In this document: positions 50,291-59,714 of the stretch, in pieces
Layout: the number at the start of each line of letters is the position of its first letter
Position numbering within the stretch: position 1 is the stretch's first letter
Source: Novosphingobium arvoryzae
GTDB lineage: Bacteria > Pseudomonadota > Alphaproteobacteria > Sphingomonadales > Sphingomonadaceae
Direction: 5' to 3'
Length of the DNA: 64,000 bases
NCBI RefSeq assembly: GCF_014652615.1
Contig: NZ_BMZD01000005.1
Location: 116,001-180,000 of the forward strand
The notes under the pieces: generated by a model
What the model saw: only the letters and a program-made list of their open reading frames with translations
Told to the model about the DNA's origin: nothing
The model's database searches: none
Position numbers and translations under genes: made by a program

Positions 50291-52768
50291 ATGAAGAAAT
50301 CCGTGCTGAGAAGCTGTGTCTCGGCTGCGTCGCTGGCCGTCATGACCGTTTACGCGATGCCCGCGCTCGCGCAGGATGCCGCGGCGACCGAGGAAGCTGT
50401 CGATAGCCTGGACGAGATCGTGGTTACCGCTTCGGGCCGCGACAAGACCCAGCTGAACAGCTCGGTGTCGGTCACCAGCATCAACTCGCAGCTGATCGAA
50501 GATTTCAAGCCGAGCTCGGAATCCGAACTCTATCGCATGATCCCGGGCATCCAGGTTGCCGGGACCGCCGGTCCGGGCGGCAACTCGAACATCGCGGTGC
50601 GCGGCCTGCCGGTTGCCACGGGTGGTTCGCCGTTCGTCCAGATCCAGGAAGATGGCCTGCCGACGGTGCTGTTCGGCGACATCCAGTTCGGCAACAACGA
50701 CTACTGGACCCGCTTCGACGCCTCGGTCGCCAACATCGAAGGCGTGCGCGGCGGTTCGGCCGCGACTTATGCCTCGCAGGCCCCGGGCGCGGTGCTGAAC
50801 TACATCAGCCACACCGGTGAGAAGGAAGGCGGCTACATCCAGCTCAACAAGGGCGTGGGCTATGCCGAAACCAAGGTCGATTTCCGCTATGGCGGTTCGA
50901 TCAACGATACCCTGACCTATCACGTCGGCGGCTTCTACAAGTCGGGCCGCGGCCCGCTGCGCGCCGATTACAACGTGTCGGACAGCGTCCAGGTGAAGGC
51001 CAACGTCACCAAGACCTTCGATGACGGCAAGGGCTACATCCGCTTCCTGTTCAAGTATGCCGACACGCAGGAGCCGAACTACACCGGCGCGCCCGCGCTC
51101 GCCACGCTTAGCGGGAACAAGGTCACCAGCCTCAAGCCGTTCCCCGGCTTCGACGGCCGCAAGGGCTCCAACTACTCGACGCTCAACCAGAGCTTCCTGA
51201 TCGTGAACCGCGAGGGCGATCTGGAACGCGTCAAGATGAGCGGCATCACCACCAACGCGAAGTCGATCCAGAACCAGTTCCACTACGAGTTCTCGGACGC
51301 GGTTTCGGTCGACAACAACCTGCGCTGGACCGAGATGTCGGGCGGCTTCACCGCGCCGTTCTTCAGCGCGACGCGCACGTCCTCGCTGATCGGTTCGACG
51401 CTTAACGGCCAGACGGTCGCATCGGTGCGCTATGCCAACGGTCCGAAGGCCGGGCAGGCCTATACCGGCACGTTCTACAACTCGAACACCAACGTCCGCA
51501 CCAACATCCGCGACATCGGCAGCTTCGCCAACGACCTGGCGCTGACCGGCAAGTACGATACCGGCGCCGGGCTGCTGACCGCCCGCGCGGGCTGGTTCTA
51601 CATGAACCAGAAGATCGAGATGGACTGGCACACCAACAAGGCGTTCAGCGAAGTTTCGGGCGACAACCCGGCGATGCTCGACCTGTTCAACGCGGCCGGT
51701 GCGCGCCTGACGGCTGAGGGCATTGGCGGCTTCAACAACAACTGGGGCAGCTGCTGCGCCCGCGACTACGAGCTGTCGTACACGGACAACGCGGCCTACG
51801 TCGGCCTCGACCTCGACAACGACAACTTCGTGATCGACGGTTCGGTGCGCTTCGAAATGCTGAAGGCCGCCGGCTGGACGATTGCGGGCAGCAACACCGA
51901 ATTCAACACCCCGGTCACCTACAACGGCGTCGTCACGCAGATCCCGACGATCACCGCCGATGGTGCCCGTGAAGTGCTGAACTATGGCCGCAACTACACC
52001 GCCTGGACTGCCGGTGCGCTGTGGAAGGTCAATGGCGATACCTCGGTGTTCGTCCGTGCCTCGCGCGGTGGGCGCTTCAATGCCGACCGCCAGACCGTTT
52101 CGGGCAAGTTCAACGCCGACGGTTCGCTGAACCAGAGCGGGGTCATCCCCTCGGTCGACTTCGTGAACCAGTACGAGCTGGGCCTGAAGAACCGCGGCGG
52201 GCTGCTGGGTGGTCGCTACACCATCGAGCTGACCCTGCTGAAGGGCAACTTCAAGCGCAGCGACTATGAACCGACCAAGACGGCGCAGTGCCCGAACGGC
52301 GGTTGCGTGATCGACACCAAGTACAAGTCGAGCGGTGCGGAGTTCTATGGCACCTACCGCAACGGGGGCTTCAGCCTGACCGCCAACGCCACCTACACCA
52401 AGGCGAAGCGCGCTGCCGCCGCGTCGACCGTGTACACCCGTGCGGACGGTATCCCCGATCTGTCCTACACCGTTGCCGCGAACTATGACGTGAACGACAT
52501 GGCCACGCTGGGCCTGTCGGCCACCGGCCAGACGAGCGCGATTGACGGTGCGGGCATCGAATACCCGGGCAAGGCCGTGTTCAACGGCGTGGTCCGCGTC
52601 CGCCCGATCGAGAACCTGGAACTGGGCATGCAGGTCTACAACCTGTTCAACACGTTCGACTTCCGCGGTGCCGGCGGCATCACCGACCTGTCGACCAGCC
52701 CGATCGTGCTGGGCGGCGCCCCGGCGCTGGGCCGTACCTACACCGCCTCGATCCGGTACAGCTTCTGA
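50291..52768 (+). CDS. TonB-dependent receptor of the raffinose/sucrose regulon
   Basis: An 825-residue outer-membrane receptor. The signal peptide ends at VYAMPALAQ. The TonB-box-like LDEIVVTASGRDKTQ is followed by the plug (LYRMIPGIQVAG, NIAVRGLPVATG, NIEGVRGGSAATYASQAPGA) and a barrel ending in ASIRYSF. GGGAGAGG just upstream supports ATG 50291. The double operator upstream and the surrounding enzymes suggest it takes up alpha-galacto- or fructo-oligosaccharides. A terminator follows 50 bases after the stop. Confidence 0.92.
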   Translation: MKKSVLRSCVSAASLAVMTVYAMPALAQDAAATEEAVDSLDEIVVTASGRDKTQLNSSVSVTSINSQLIEDFKPSSESELYRMIPGIQVAGTAGPGGNSNIAVRGLPVATGGSPFVQIQEDGLPTVLFGDIQFGNNDYWTRFDASVANIEGVRGGSAATYASQAPGAVLNYISHTGEKEGGYIQLNKGVGYAETKVDFRYGGSINDTLTYHVGGFYKSGRGPLRADYNVSDSVQVKANVTKTFDDGKGYIRFLFKYADTQEPNYTGAPALATLSGNKVTSLKPFPGFDGRKGSNYSTLNQSFLIVNREGDLERVKMSGITTNAKSIQNQFHYEFSDAVSVDNNLRWTEMSGGFTAPFFSATRTSSLIGSTLNGQTVASVRYANGPKAGQAYTGTFYNSNTNVRTNIRDIGSFANDLALTGKYDTGAGLLTARAGWFYMNQKIEMDWHTNKAFSEVSGDNPAMLDLFNAAGARLTAEGIGGFNNNWGSCCARDYELSYTDNAAYVGLDLDNDNFVIDGSVRFEMLKAAGWTIAGSNTEFNTPVTYNGVVTQIPTITADGAREVLNYGRNYTAWTAGALWKVNGDTSVFVRASRGGRFNADRQTVSGKFNADGSLNQSGVIPSVDFVNQYELGLKNRGGLLGGRYTIELTLLKGNFKRSDYEPTKTAQCPNGGCVIDTKYKSSGAEFYGTYRNGGFSLTANATYTKAKRAAAASTVYTRADGIPDLSYTVAANYDVNDMATLGLSATGQTSAIDGAGIEYPGKAVFNGVVRVRPIENLELGMQVYNLFNTFDFRGAGGITDLSTSPIVLGGAPALGRTYTASIRYSF

Positions 52769-52785
52769 TCGCAATGAGGGAGCAG

Positions 52786-52805
52786 GACGGTGGCCCGCCA
52801 CCGTC
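52786..52805 (+). repeat. Small hairpin ahead of the terminator
   Basis: GACGGTGG (52786-52793) pairs with CCACCGTC (52798-52805) around a 4-base loop. It lies 12 bases before the main terminator, in the 3' untranslated region of the TonB receptor gene, and may stabilise its mRNA. Confidence 0.55.
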
Positions 52806-52817
52806 AGGCTTAAACGG

Positions 52818-52850
52818 GAGGGGGCAACTGCGGTTGCCCCCTCTTTGCGT
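52818..52850 (+). terminator. Rho-independent terminator after the TonB receptor
   Basis: GAGGGGGCAAC (52818-52828), loop TGCG, and GTTGCCCCCTC (52833-52843) form an 11-bp stem followed by TTTGCGTT. It should end most receptor transcripts, so the TPR/2OG gene that starts 18 bases later depends on read-through or an unseen promoter. Confidence 0.85.
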
Positions 52851-52868
52851 TGGTGCCAGTGACACAGC

Positions 52869-54422
52869 ATGACTTCTGAACAGCGCCAACTGGCCGACGC
52901 GCTGGCCACCGAACTGCTGGCGCAGCTGCGCGGCCCCGCGGCCGACCCGGCGATCCGGGCGCGCCGCGTGGCGCTGGCGCGGCAGGCCTTGGCAGCGGGA
53001 CTGGCGGGCAAGGCGGTGCCGCTGCTCGCGGCGCTGGGCAAGGCCGCGCCCGCCGATCCCGAAATTGCCCTGCTGCACGGCGTGGCGCTGCGGCTGGAGC
53101 AGCGACTGGTCGAGGCGGTGGACGTCTTCACGGCGGCGCTGGCGGCGGGCGCGCGCGATCCCGCCCTGCTGCAAGGGCTGGCACAGACCCGCTACGAGGT
53201 CGGCCTGCCTGCCGCGACCCTGTTTGCCGAGGCGCAAGCGGCCGATCCGGCCAATCCGGAGCTCCTGCGCGGCCGGGCCGCCGCGCTGGTGGCCGAGGGC
53301 GCGCCGGACCGGGCCGAAGCGCTGCTCGAAACGGCGCTGGCCGAACGCCCCGACTGGCTGGAGGGGCACAAGGCGCTGTCCGTGCTGCGCTGGACCAGCG
53401 GCGATGCCGCGCGCTTTGCCGACAGTTATGCCGCTGCGCTGGCGCGGCACCCCGCCAATCCCGACCTGTGGCTGGCATGGTTTCGCGCCCTCGCGCAGAC
53501 GCGGGACTGGGCCGCGACGCGCGCCGTGCTGGATCGGGCGACGGCGGCGCTGGGGGAAACGCCGGCCCTGCTGGTCGCGCGGCTGTTCGTGGCGAGCGAA
53601 TCCGGCGATCTGCCCGAAACGGAGAACTTGCTGGCGCGCACCGCCGCGATCCAGGGTGAAACGATCAACTTGTGCCGGGTGCGCCATTATCTGCGCACGG
53701 GACGGCTGGCAGAGGCCGAGGCGACGGCATTGCCGCAGGTCATCACCCCCTCCGCGCCACTGTTCTGGCCCTATGTCTCGCTGATCTGGCGCATGGCGGG
53801 GGATGCCCGCGCCGAATGGCTCGACCGGCCGGATCAGTTCATCCGCCCGGTCGAGGTGGAGCTGACCCCTGCCGAACTGGCCGAACTGGCCGAAGTCCTG
53901 CGCGGCCTGCACGTCATGGCGCGGCCCTATATCGAACAATCGGTGCGCGGCGGCACGCAGACCGACCGGTCGGTGATCCAGCGGCACGAACCGATCATCC
54001 GGCTGGCCAGGGCGCGCTGGCTCGATGCGATCCGCAGCTATGTCGATGCCCTGCCGCCGTTCGAGCAGGGGCACCCGCTGCTGGGGCTGCCGCGCGGGGA
54101 ACTGCTGGTGGAGGGCAGCTGGTCGGTCCGGCTGACCCGGCAGGGCCACAACGTGCCGCACAACCATCCGGTCGGCTGGCTCAGCACCGCCTTCTACATT
54201 GCCCTGCCTTCGCCCGCACAGCTGGGTCCGGCGCCGGCGGGCCATATCGCGTTCGGCACCCCGCCGGAAGAACTGGGGCTGGACCTGCCCGCCTATCGCA
54301 CCATCGAACCGCGCGTGGGCCGCACCGCCGTGTTCCCGTCCACCATGTGGCATCGCACGATGCCGTTCGCGGATGGGGAGCGGCTGGTCATGGCACTGGA
54401 CATCCGGCGGCCGCGCTTCTGA
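52869..54422 (+). CDS. TPR-repeat protein with C-terminal putative 2OG-Fe(II) oxygenase domain
   Basis: A 517-residue protein in two parts. Residues about 1-300 are alanine-rich helical repeats of TPR type (NPELLRGRAAALVAEGAPDR; HPANPDLWLAWFRALAQT). Residues about 330-517 look like the putative 2OG-Fe(II) oxygenase family 5. His431 and His433 lie in NVPHNHPVGWLSTAFYIA, His495 in STMWHRTMPF, and an Arg in GERLVMALDI is suited to hold 2-oxoglutarate. Such enzymes hydroxylate or otherwise oxidise proteins, peptides or small molecules, and the repeats may dock a protein partner. There is no signal peptide. It lies between a TonB receptor and a halogenase-like gene. The substrate is unknown. Confidence 0.75.
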   Translation: MTSEQRQLADALATELLAQLRGPAADPAIRARRVALARQALAAGLAGKAVPLLAALGKAAPADPEIALLHGVALRLEQRLVEAVDVFTAALAAGARDPALLQGLAQTRYEVGLPAATLFAEAQAADPANPELLRGRAAALVAEGAPDRAEALLETALAERPDWLEGHKALSVLRWTSGDAARFADSYAAALARHPANPDLWLAWFRALAQTRDWAATRAVLDRATAALGETPALLVARLFVASESGDLPETENLLARTAAIQGETINLCRVRHYLRTGRLAEAEATALPQVITPSAPLFWPYVSLIWRMAGDARAEWLDRPDQFIRPVEVELTPAELAELAEVLRGLHVMARPYIEQSVRGGTQTDRSVIQRHEPIIRLARARWLDAIRSYVDALPPFEQGHPLLGLPRGELLVEGSWSVRLTRQGHNVPHNHPVGWLSTAFYIALPSPAQLGPAPAGHIAFGTPPEELGLDLPAYRTIEPRVGRTAVFPSTMWHRTMPFADGERLVMALDIRRPRF

Positions 54423-54445
54423 ACTCTGCAATCGATTGCTAAAAT
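54417..54445 (+). promoter_or_regulatory. Operator-containing promoter of halogenase-like gene 2
   Basis: GCAATCGATTGC (54428-54439) is a perfect palindrome lying 6 bases after the TPR/2OG stop. TTCTGA at 54417-54422 and TAAAAT at 54440-54445 are 17 bases apart and could be -35 and -10 elements. The palindrome would then fill the spacer, so bound LacI would shut the promoter. The -35 is poor; the operator is clear. Confidence 0.65.
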
Positions 54446-54495
54446 CGCTTGATCGCGCCGCCGCGATGACCGATTAACTGGCCGAGGAGAGCGTG

Positions 54496-55995
54496 ATGCA
54501 GGACGGCAATTCCATTCGGTCGGTCGTGATCGTCGGCGGGGGCACCGCGGGCTGGATGACGGCGGCGGCGCTGGCCAATGCGATTCGCACCGGTTGCCGG
54601 ATCACCCTGATCGAATCCGAGGAAATCGGCACGGTCGGGGTGGGCGAGGCGACCATTCCGCCGATCCGCACGTTCAACGAAACGCTGGGCATTGCCGAAA
54701 ACGACTTCGTGAAGGCGACGCAGGGCTCGTTCAAGCTGGGCATCCAGTTCGTGGACTGGGGGCGGCAGGATCATGCCTATTTCCATCCGTTCGGCACGTA
54801 TGGCCGCAATTTCGATCTGGTCCCGCTGCATCAATACTGGATCGCGGCGCAGCAGCGCGGCGCGGCGCCGGATCTGGACGACCTTTGCATGGCCTGGGCG
54901 GCGGCGAAGCGGGGGAAGTTTGCCCCGCCGCTGGCCGATCAGCGCCATGTCGCCTCGACGTTCGACTATGCCTACCACTTCGATGCCGGGCTCTATGCCC
55001 GGTTCCTGCGCAATTACGCCGAGGCGCGCGGCGTGGTGCGGATCGAAGGCAAGATCGGCGATGTCGCACTGGATGGCGAAACCGGCCACGTTGCCCACGT
55101 CACGCTGGAGGACGGGCGGCAGGTGGATGGCGATCTGTTTGTCGATTGCTCCGGCTTTCGGGGGCTGCTGATCGAAGGCGCGCTGCACACGGGATATCAG
55201 GACTGGACCCACTGGCTGCCGTGCGACCGGGCGGTGGCCGTGCCCTGTGCGAAGGCTGGCGATCCCACACCCTACACCCGCTCCACCGCGCGCGCGGCGG
55301 GCTGGCAGTGGCGCATCCCGCTGCAGCACCGCACCGGCAACGGCTATGTCTATTGCAGCCAGTTCCTCTCCGACGATGCCGCGGCGGAGACCTTGCTGGC
55401 GAACCTCGACGGGGCGGCGCTGGCCGATCCGAAGCCGCTGCGCTTCGTGACCGGGCGGCGCAACCTGTTCTGGAACCGCAACGTCGTGGCCATCGGCCTG
55501 TCGGGCGGGTTCATGGAGCCGCTGGAATCGACCAGCATTCACCTGATCCAGGCCGGGATTTCAAAGCTGCTGGCGCTGTTCCCGGACCGGAATTTCGATC
55601 CCATGGTGACCGAGGAGTACAACCGGATCGCCATCAACGAGTTCGAGCGCATCCGCGATTTCATCATCCTGCACTACAAGCTGACGGAGCGGACCGACAC
55701 CGAACTGTGGCGCTATTGCGCGGCGATGAGCGTGCCAGACACCGTGACCTGGAAGATCGAGCATTTCCGCCATTATGGCCGCCTGGTGCAGCGCGATGCC
55801 GATCTGTTCGGCCCGCCCAGCTGGCTGGCAGTGCACATCGGGCAGGGCAACCTGCCGCAGGGGACCGATCCGTTGCTGCCGCTGCGCGGGGCGGATCACG
55901 CCGATTACTTGCGCAAGCTGGAGGGCGCACTGGCTCGTGCGGCGGAATCCATGCCGTCCCACGCGGACTACATCGCCCGCCACTGCGCGGCCTAG
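54496..55995 (+). CDS. Tryptophan-halogenase-like flavoprotein 2
   Basis: A 499-residue paralogue of the protein at 32216. The FAD site is [17 protein letters not shown]. Catalytic-lysine equivalent Lys80 lies in [16 protein letters not shown] near 271, and Glu344 in [11 protein letters not shown], so halogenase chemistry is possible. ATG 54496 fits GGAGAG at 54486-54491; a GTG three bases earlier is too close. It has its own operator for the regulon's LacI protein, which ties its expression to sugar supply and to the TonB receptor. No tryptophan or natural-product genes are near. Its natural substrate is not known. Confidence 0.9.
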   Translation: MQDGNSIRSVVIVGGGTAGWMTAAALANAIRTGCRITLIESEEIGTVGVGEATIPPIRTFNETLGIAENDFVKATQGSFKLGIQFVDWGRQDHAYFHPFGTYGRNFDLVPLHQYWIAAQQRGAAPDLDDLCMAWAAAKRGKFAPPLADQRHVASTFDYAYHFDAGLYARFLRNYAEARGVVRIEGKIGDVALDGETGHVAHVTLEDGRQVDGDLFVDCSGFRGLLIEGALHTGYQDWTHWLPCDRAVAVPCAKAGDPTPYTRSTARAAGWQWRIPLQHRTGNGYVYCSQFLSDDAAAETLLANLDGAALADPKPLRFVTGRRNLFWNRNVVAIGLSGGFMEPLESTSIHLIQAGISKLLALFPDRNFDPMVTEEYNRIAINEFERIRDFIILHYKLTERTDTELWRYCAAMSVPDTVTWKIEHFRHYGRLVQRDADLFGPPSWLAVHIGQGNLPQGTDPLLPLRGADHADYLRKLEGALARAAESMPSHADYIARHCAA

Positions 55996-56005
55996 GGTCC
56001 TGAAC

Positions 56006-56902
56006 CTAGGACAGCGCCTGCCGCCCCAGCGCGATGGCACCGGTAATGCCGGCCTCGTCGCCCAGCCCCGGCAGCACGATATAGCGTTCCAGCCCGGCAT
56101 CGAGCGCGGGGTGCTGCACGTATCCGCCCAGCCGCCGCTGGGTTTCGCGGCGAACCGCATCGAGCAGGCCGGGGGCCTTCATCACGCCGCCGCCGAAAAT
56201 CAGCCGGTCGGGCATGTGCAGCAGCACCAAGGCGGTTGCGAGCTGCGCGATATAGCCCGCGATCAGGTCCACCTTGTCGTCCGGGCTGCCCAGCTGCGAC
56301 AGGCTCTGCCCCCAGCGGGCCGTGATGGCGGGACCGGCGGCAAGCCCTTCCAGACAGTCGCCGTGATAGGGACAGTGGCCGGGGAAGGGATCGCGTGCCG
56401 CATCGCGGGCCATCGGGATATGGCCGCTTTCGTAATGGGAAATGCCCATCAGCGGGCGTCCGTCGCGGACCACGCCGGTGCCGATGCCGGTGCCGACCGT
56501 GGTATAGGCCACGGTCCGGCAGCCTTGCCCCGCACCAGCCTGCCATTCACCCAGCGCCGCGCCGTTCACATCGGTATCGACCACGATCGGCGCGCCGAAC
56601 CGGCTTAGCGCATCGTGGAACCGCGCCCCCGACCAGCCCGGCTTGGGTGTGGTGGTGAACGTGCCGTAAGCGGGTGAGGCGGGATCGATGTCGATCGGGC
56701 CGAAACTGGCCACGCCGAACGCGGCAATCGGTCCGTGCGCGGCGCTGGCGGCGGCAAAGAAGTCTGCCAGCGCCGGGAAGGTCGTTGCCGGGGTTTCCGT
56801 GGGCAGCCGCGTCTGGGCCAGCACCGTGCCGTCCTCTCGCGCCAGTGCGGCCACGAACTTCGTGCCGCCCGCTTCCACCGCGCCGATCAATCGCTGTGCC
56901 AT
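56006..56902 (-). CDS. ROK-family fructokinase
   Basis: Phosphorylates a hexose, most likely fructose, to the 6-phosphate. The 298-residue ROK protein has the phosphate loop GAVEAGGTKFVAALA, VDTDVNGAALGEW with the catalytic Asp, and GTGIGTGVV. The zinc site SGHIPMARD plus CPYHGDCLEGLAAGPA is of the type found in bacterial fructokinases; glucokinase already has a separate gene. It converges on halogenase-like gene 2. A near-perfect copy of the LacI operator lies 61 bases upstream, so it likely completes sucrose use in the regulon. Confidence 0.88.
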   Translation of the reverse strand: MAQRLIGAVEAGGTKFVAALAREDGTVLAQTRLPTETPATTFPALADFFAAASAAHGPIAAFGVASFGPIDIDPASPAYGTFTTTPKPGWSGARFHDALSRFGAPIVVDTDVNGAALGEWQAGAGQGCRTVAYTTVGTGIGTGVVRDGRPLMGISHYESGHIPMARDAARDPFPGHCPYHGDCLEGLAAGPAITARWGQSLSQLGSPDDKVDLIAGYIAQLATALVLLHMPDRLIFGGGVMKAPGLLDAVRRETQRRLGGYVQHPALDAGLERYIVLPGLGDEAGITGAIALGRQALS

Positions 56903-56962
56903 CCCGTCCTGTCCTTTGCCCTATGCGGCCAGCGCTACACCGGGTGCCGCCCGACAGCAATC

Positions 56963-56976
56963 TGCAAACGATTGCA
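56963..56976 (-). promoter_or_regulatory. Variant LacI operator before the fructokinase gene
   Basis: TGCAAACGATTGCA differs from the TGCAATCGATTGCA form at one base. It lies 61 bases before the fructokinase start, and 64 bases before the divergent aminotransferase start. It could serve either gene; the fructokinase is the better functional fit. Confidence 0.65.
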
Positions 56977-57039
56977 GGTGGGATGTTGCCCTCGGCTCCG
57001 GCTTGGCTTGCCGCTGGCTCTGCGCCAAGGTGGGGACTT

Positions 57040-58188
57040 ATGGCCAAGACCGATCTTCCCGCCGGAACCACCACCATTTTCGAGGTCATGTCGCGGCTGT
57101 CCGCGCAGCTGGGGGCGATCAACCTCGGCCAGGGCTTTCCAGACATGACCGAGCCGCCAGAGCTGATCGCCGCCGCGCAGCGGGCGCTGGCGGAACGCTC
57201 CAACCAGTATCCGCCAATGCGCGGCCTGCCGGAACTGCGCAGCGCCATTGCGGGCTACTACGCCCGCCAGCAGGGGCTGGTCGTGGCCGCGGAGGACGTG
57301 GTCGTGACGTCCGGCGCGACCGAGGCGCTGGCCGCCAGCATCCTCGCGCTGGTCAGGCCGGGGGACGAGGTGATCCTGATCCAGCCGCTCTACGATGCCT
57401 ACCTGCCGCTGGTCGAACGGGCCGGGGGCATTCCCCGGCTGGTCAGCCTGACCCCGCCGGACTGGACCCTGCCGCTGGGCCAGCTGGAAGCGGCGATCAC
57501 GGCGCGCACCCGGCTGATCATCCTGAATACGCCCAACAACCCGGTCGGTACCGTGCTGCCGCGCGAGGTGCTGGAGGCCGTGGGCGAACTCTGCCAGCGC
57601 CACGACCTGTTCCTGCTGTGTGACGAGGTGTGGGAGGGGATGATCCTCGACGGGACGCCGCACGTCTCGCCGCTGGCCATCCCGGCCTTGCAGGACCGGG
57701 CGGTCAAGGTCGGCTCGGCGGGCAAGATCTTCTCGATGACCGGCTGGAAAGTCGGCTGGGCGGTCGCCACGCCGCGCATCGCCAGTGCGATTGCGCAGGC
57801 TCACCAGTTCATCACCTTCACCACCGCCACCCCGCTGCAATGGGCGGCGGCGGAAGGGCTGATGCTGCCCGATGCCTGGCACGCCCGGCACCGCGCGCGC
57901 TATGCGGCGGGCAAGGCGCGGCTGGTGGCTGGGCTGACGGCGGCCGGGTTCCACATCCTGCCCGCCAGCGGCACGTGGTTCGTCACCGTCGATCTGGCCG
58001 CCTCGGACCTGCCGGCAGACGACGCCGCCCTGGCGGAGCGGCTGATCCGCGAGGCAGGCGTCGCCTCGATCCCGGTATCGGCCTTCTACGCCAGCGAACC
58101 CGAAACCGGCTATTTGCGTCTGTGTTTTGCTAAACAACCCGAAACACTGGACCGCGCGATCGAGCGATTGACGGCCTTCCGGGCCTAG
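57040..58188 (+). CDS. Class I/II PLP-dependent aminotransferase
   Basis: A 382-residue fold-type I aminotransferase. INLGQGFPDMTEPPELIAAA begins the N-terminal arm. SGATEALAASILAL binds cofactor phosphate. NTPNNPVGTVLPRE and LCDEVWEGM give Asn and Asp of the cofactor site. SAGKIFSMTGWKVGWA holds the Schiff-base lysine. It resembles the YbdL/kynurenine-aminotransferase group, which accepts methionine, glutamine or aromatic amino acids. ATG 57040 follows GGTGGGGA. An in-frame ATG at 56983 would add 19 residues and cannot be excluded. Its stop overlaps that of the convergent efflux gene. Confidence 0.85.
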   Translation: MAKTDLPAGTTTIFEVMSRLSAQLGAINLGQGFPDMTEPPELIAAAQRALAERSNQYPPMRGLPELRSAIAGYYARQQGLVVAAEDVVVTSGATEALAASILALVRPGDEVILIQPLYDAYLPLVERAGGIPRLVSLTPPDWTLPLGQLEAAITARTRLIILNTPNNPVGTVLPREVLEAVGELCQRHDLFLLCDEVWEGMILDGTPHVSPLAIPALQDRAVKVGSAGKIFSMTGWKVGWAVATPRIASAIAQAHQFITFTTATPLQWAAAEGLMLPDAWHARHRARYAAGKARLVAGLTAAGFHILPASGTWFVTVDLAASDLPADDAALAERLIREAGVASIPVSAFYASEPETGYLRLCFAKQPETLDRAIERLTAFRA

Positions 58189-59714
58189 TGCCCCATGGCC
58201 GCTTGTCCCGGCAGCGATTGGGGGCGCGGAGCCAGCCAGACCAGCCAAGCGGCGATGAACAGGACGATCGCGGACACCAGGAACACATGGTTCGATCCGA
58301 TGGTCGCGGCCTGGGCCTCCACCAGCCGTTCGATCACGCCGCGCGCCTGTTCGGGCTCCATGCCCGCGGCCTGCATCTGCGCCATCGCGCCGTCTGCTCC
58401 GTTGAGCGATCCAGCCAGGTTGGCCCGCGCCTCACGCGAGGCGCTGTCCCACATCGAGGTCGAAAGCGCCGTTCCCGCCGCTCCCGCAACGGTGCGCATG
58501 AAGCTGAGCAGGCCAGCGGCGGAGGCCACCTCGTTCATCGGCACGGATGACAGCGAGAACATCATCAGGCCGATGAAGAAGAACGGCATCCCGAACCCTT
58601 GCAGGATCTGCGGGAGGGCAAAATCCCAGAAGGTGCCGTCGGTGTTCCACTGCGTGCGCAGCAGCGATGTCATCACCAGCCACAGCATCCCGGCGGTGAT
58701 CAGGATGCGGGGATCGAAGCGGTCGAACGCCTTGCTGGCCACCGGCGCCATGGCAACCGCGAAGACCCCCACGAAGGCCATCGCATGACCAGCCTCGCTG
58801 GCGGTGTAACCGACGACGGACTGCATCCACAGCGGGACCAGCACGATCATCGCGAACATCCCGCCAAAGCCCAGCGCCATCGCGATCAGCCCGACCCACA
58901 GCGACCGGTGCCGCAGCACGCGCAGGTCCACCACCGGGTGCGGATCGGTCAGTTCCCAGATCACAAAGGCACCGAACGTGACGAACGCGGTGATTGCGAG
59001 GCCGGTGATCATGGTCGAGGCGAACCAGTCGTGCTCCCGGCCCAGGTCGAGCACCAGCTGAAAACAGCCGACGAACAGCACCAGCAGGATCAGCCCGACC
59101 GCGTCGATCCGGACCCGTTCGGTTGCGGTTTCATAGCGGCCGACCAGCTTGACGATGATCCCCAGGCACAGCACCACCACCGGCAGGTTGATGTAGAAGA
59201 TCCACGGCCAGCTCCAGTTGTCGCTGATATAGCCGCCCACGATCGGGCCGAGGATCGGTGCGGAGATGGTGGTCACACCCCACAGCGCGTTGGCGGTGCC
59301 CATCTTTTCCGGCGGGAAGATCCGCAGCATCAGCGTCTGGGTGAGCGGCATCAGCGGCCCGCCGCACAGGCCCTGGAACACGCGCAGGACGACCAGCAAC
59401 TCGATGGTGCGGGCAATTCCGCAGAGCACCGAGAACAGGGCAAACCCGACCAACGAGACCACCAGGGTACGATAGGCCCCGAACCGGGCCGCAAGCCAGC
59501 CGGTCAGCGGAACCGTGATCGCCTCGGCCACGGCGTAGGACGTGATCGTCCAAGTTCCCTGCGACGGCGAGATCGCCAGACCGCCCGCGATGTGCGGGAC
59601 CGACACGTTGGTGATCGTGGTGTCGAGGATGACCACGAAGTTGGCGAGCGCCAGCCCGAACGCGGCCACCCACAGCCGCGTTCCGGTCAATGGCCGGAGC
59701 GGGGCTGTGTTCAT
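58185..59714 (-). CDS. DHA2-family (EmrB/QacA-type) multidrug efflux MFS protein
   Basis: A 509-residue, 14-helix drug:proton antiporter. NFVVILDTTITNVSVPHIA is the DHA2 motif D1. LTGWLAARFGAYRTLVVSL is motif A. LRVFQGLCGGPLMPLTQ and TISAPILGPIVGGYI (motif C) follow. It is the third gene of OMF-EmrA-EmrB, overlapping emrA by 4 bases. The open frame reads on upstream in the emrA region, but that part is out of frame with EmrA and is rejected. The three proteins should form a tripartite pump. The drug or toxin is unknown. Confidence 0.92.
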   Translation of the reverse strand: MNTAPLRPLTGTRLWVAAFGLALANFVVILDTTITNVSVPHIAGGLAISPSQGTWTITSYAVAEAITVPLTGWLAARFGAYRTLVVSLVGFALFSVLCGIARTIELLVVLRVFQGLCGGPLMPLTQTLMLRIFPPEKMGTANALWGVTTISAPILGPIVGGYISDNWSWPWIFYINLPVVVLCLGIIVKLVGRYETATERVRIDAVGLILLVLFVGCFQLVLDLGREHDWFASTMITGLAITAFVTFGAFVIWELTDPHPVVDLRVLRHRSLWVGLIAMALGFGGMFAMIVLVPLWMQSVVGYTASEAGHAMAFVGVFAVAMAPVASKAFDRFDPRILITAGMLWLVMTSLLRTQWNTDGTFWDFALPQILQGFGMPFFFIGLMMFSLSSVPMNEVASAAGLLSFMRTVAGAAGTALSTSMWDSASREARANLAGSLNGADGAMAQMQAAGMEPEQARGVIERLVEAQAATIGSNHVFLVSAIVLFIAAWLVWLAPRPQSLPGQAAMGH

